Shown here: positions 4,396-5,509 of the stretch, one piece after another
Layout of the letters: every line of letters begins with the position of its first letter
Numbering within the stretch: the stretch's first letter is position 1
NCBI GenBank assembly: GCA_001769925.1
Contig: MEPT01000104.1
Coordinates: 1-5,509 of the forward strand
Direction of reading: 5' to 3'
DNA: 5,509 bases
Source of the DNA: Bdellovibrionales bacterium RBG_16_40_8
GTDB lineage: Bacteria > Bdellovibrionota > Bdellovibrionia > Bdellovibrionales > UBA1609
Translations under genes and position numbers: made by a program
The notes under the pieces: generated by a model
Databases searched by the model: none
What the model saw: only the letters and a program-made list of their open reading frames with translations
What the model was told of the DNA's origin: nothing

Positions 4396-5509
4396 TCAAA
4401 AGCCAGCGGTAATTCCGCCTGATATGACATCACCAGAAAAATCGTACTTGTTAGAAAGGCCAATATAATTGCGATATTCGACCGACAAATAAACAGCATT
4501 AATGCCATACTCACGGTCTAGATCTAAAAAAGAGCTAGCATCTTTACCCAGCATTACAGAGCCACCAAAAGAAAAGTGCGTTGCCGGGGCAAACCCAAGC
4601 GTGGCACCAAGCGGCGGGTTATTGTCGTCATCACGATGCTCGCCGAACATCATAGCATCGAGTGCCCCTTCGGCATATGGCACAACCCATTGATTTTTAA
4701 AAACCTGTAAACGGTAGCACACCCCCAAACTTAGCGGGAATATAAAGAGAGAGAATTTTTCTTTGGGCTCATACCCCTGTGAATTAGGATTCGCAAATTG
4801 CCCATGCCCCTGAGCAAGATAAAAACCGACACCAAACTTCCAGGCTAGGCGACCGAACCCTTGATAAAATTGCATTTCTTGATCGTAGAGAATTAGTGGA
4901 AAGTCTGATTGATCATATAGATCATCAAAAGATAAAGTTGCGTCTGGCCCCGTAAGATTTGAAGGGGTATAAAAGCCAAATCGTAAAGAGCCTACTTTTG
5001 ATTGATCAGACGGACGAACTTTATAGTAATATACATTGTTTTTATCTATTTTGATCAGGCCCTTTGCGGCATTTGGGTGTTCTATATAGCGTCGTTCAGA
5101 ACGAAAACGTGGGTCAATTTCAGTTTTCTTTTTTTTAATTTGCGGCAGAGGTTCTTCATGCCCAGTTTGCAAGGCTTCTTCATCAGCCAGTATATCAGTA
5201 AGAACATCTGGGGGTCTAACCAGCGCGGGCTTTAAAGTTTTCTGAGCTTGAGCCTGATAAGACAGTGTTGTTAATGCAATAAATATAAGTGTTGAAATAA
5301 TTTTTGGTAATAAGAAACGTTGGCGAAAAGCATAGCGAGTGAAATAGCCTAGTGAAATAGAGATAACTAATACAATAAGTAAGGCGATGTTAAATCCATA
5401 TTTTAATGAAAGCCATGAAAATGCAAGCGGCGCCGCAAGGAGCCCGCGTGAGACTGCTCGTAGCCAGGGTTTGTCAGAAATAAATGCGGCGGCCTTTGGC
5501 CCATATTCA
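4396..5509 (-). CDS. CFI-box-like tail fused to an OMP_myx_plus/MXAN_2562-like outer-membrane barrel (N-terminus cut)
   Basis: The frame is open from the right edge to a TGA at 4396-4398, giving 370 visible residues. In order: a segment YGPKAAAFI...WLRAVSRGLLAAPL (5419-5506) resembling the end of CFI-box C-terminal domains as I remember them; a transmembrane helix (about 5341-5400); a basic loop TRYAFRQRF; a second hydrophobic stretch ending in AQAQ, like a signal peptide; a charged linker with KKKK; then a beta-barrel (about 4396-5010). The barrel ends with LDREYGINAVYLSVEYRNY and a terminal Phe, the usual outer-membrane assembly signal, and resembles MXAN_2562-family barrels of myxobacteria and Bdellovibrio. 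Its function is unknown. No ATG, GTG or TTG occurs in frame between the edge and a TTG at 5172, so the gene probably starts outside the window; starting at 5172 would leave a barrel with no export signal. A lost start or stop between two separate genes is the alternative. Confidence 0.75.
   Translation of the reverse strand, partial: EYGPKAAAFISDKPWLRAVSRGLLAAPLAFSWLSLKYGFNIALLIVLVISISLGYFTRYAFRQRFLLPKIISTLIFIALTTLSYQAQAQKTLKPALVRPPDVLTDILADEEALQTGHEEPLPQIKKKKTEIDPRFRSERRYIEHPNAAKGLIKIDKNNVYYYKVRPSDQSKVGSLRFGFYTPSNLTGPDATLSFDDLYDQSDFPLILYDQEMQFYQGFGRLAWKFGVGFYLAQGHGQFANPNSQGYEPKEKFSLFIFPLSLGVCYRLQVFKNQWVVPYAEGALDAMMFGEHRDDDNNPPLGATLGFAPATHFSFGGSVMLGKDASSFLDLDREYGINAVYLSVEYRNYIGLSNKYDFSGDVISGGITAGF
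5242..5316 (-). other. Internal signal-peptide-like segment
   Basis: These bases encode RFLLPKIISTLIFIALTTLSYQAQAQ without its first residue. Features are a basic residue before it, a hydrophobic core of about 15 residues and an AQA site for signal peptidase I, with cleavage expected before the Gln encoded at 5242-5244. It has no start codon of its own and sits directly downstream of a separate transmembrane helix and a basic loop in the same frame. Under the positive-inside rule the two helices would form a hairpin with the loop in the cytoplasm. Confidence 0.6.
5341..5509 (-). other. CFI-box-like C-terminal domain end with transmembrane helix
   Basis: The 56 residues encoded at 5342-5509 contain a pattern Y-x-P-x-x-A-x-F-I, then L-R-x-x-x-R-x-L-L-x-x-P-L, then a hydrophobic helix. 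This matches my recollection of the end of the CFI-box C-terminal domain, which usually closes secreted or surface proteins in myxobacteria, Bdellovibrio and relatives. The diagnostic CFIATAAYG block would lie beyond the right edge, so the match is partial and from memory. Confidence 0.5.

Noticed and set aside
4502..4693. Plus-strand open frame opposite the barrel domain
   Set aside because: Low-complexity Ser/Pro-rich product antisense to a barrel with clear family features.
5002..5235. Plus-strand open frame opposite the barrel linker
   Set aside because: Antisense to a continuous coding frame, with no domain or ribosome site that I can recognise.

Overview
This 5.5 kb window looks like chromosomal core and envelope DNA of a Gram-negative bacterium related to Bdellovibrio or the myxobacteria (Bdellovibrionota/Myxococcota type). 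The placement is inferred from remembered protein families: a TonB-type energy transducer, an outer-membrane barrel resembling the MXAN_2562 family, a tail resembling the CFI-box C-terminal domain, and a truA-rplM-rpsI order. Base composition is moderate to AT-leaning by eye. I see no mobile element, CRISPR array, tRNA or rRNA.

Left part (1-1610): a TonB-like gene reads leftward and runs off the left edge with its C-terminus missing. Divergent from it, across 80 bp, is a complete PP2C-type Ser/Thr protein phosphatase. After a 110 bp gap comes a LytM/M23 endopeptidase anchored by one transmembrane helix. The gaps before the phosphatase and the peptidase share an identical 12-base motif (ATAGAATATTTT) at almost the same distance from each start codon (51 and 52 bp). 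This suggests that both are transcribed from similar promoters and may be co-regulated.

Right part (2632-5509, all minus strand): in transcription order, an envelope protein entering from the right edge, then truA (tRNA pseudouridine synthase), rplM (ribosomal protein L13) and rpsI (ribosomal protein S9). The gaps are 39, 27 and 9 bp, so a single operon is plausible. The rpsI stop lies only 7 bp from the stop of the convergent peptidase gene, so there is no intergenic room for a terminator.

The most unusual item is the reading frame at 4396-5509. It is open to the right edge with no ATG, GTG or TTG before an internal TTG at 5172. It encodes a tail resembling the CFI-box C-terminal domain with its transmembrane helix, then a basic loop, then a signal-peptide-like segment with an AQA cleavage site, then an outer-membrane beta-barrel. 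It reads as two exported proteins joined in one frame, possibly separated after translation by signal peptidase. Starting the gene at the internal TTG would miss the membrane segments and signal sequence entirely.
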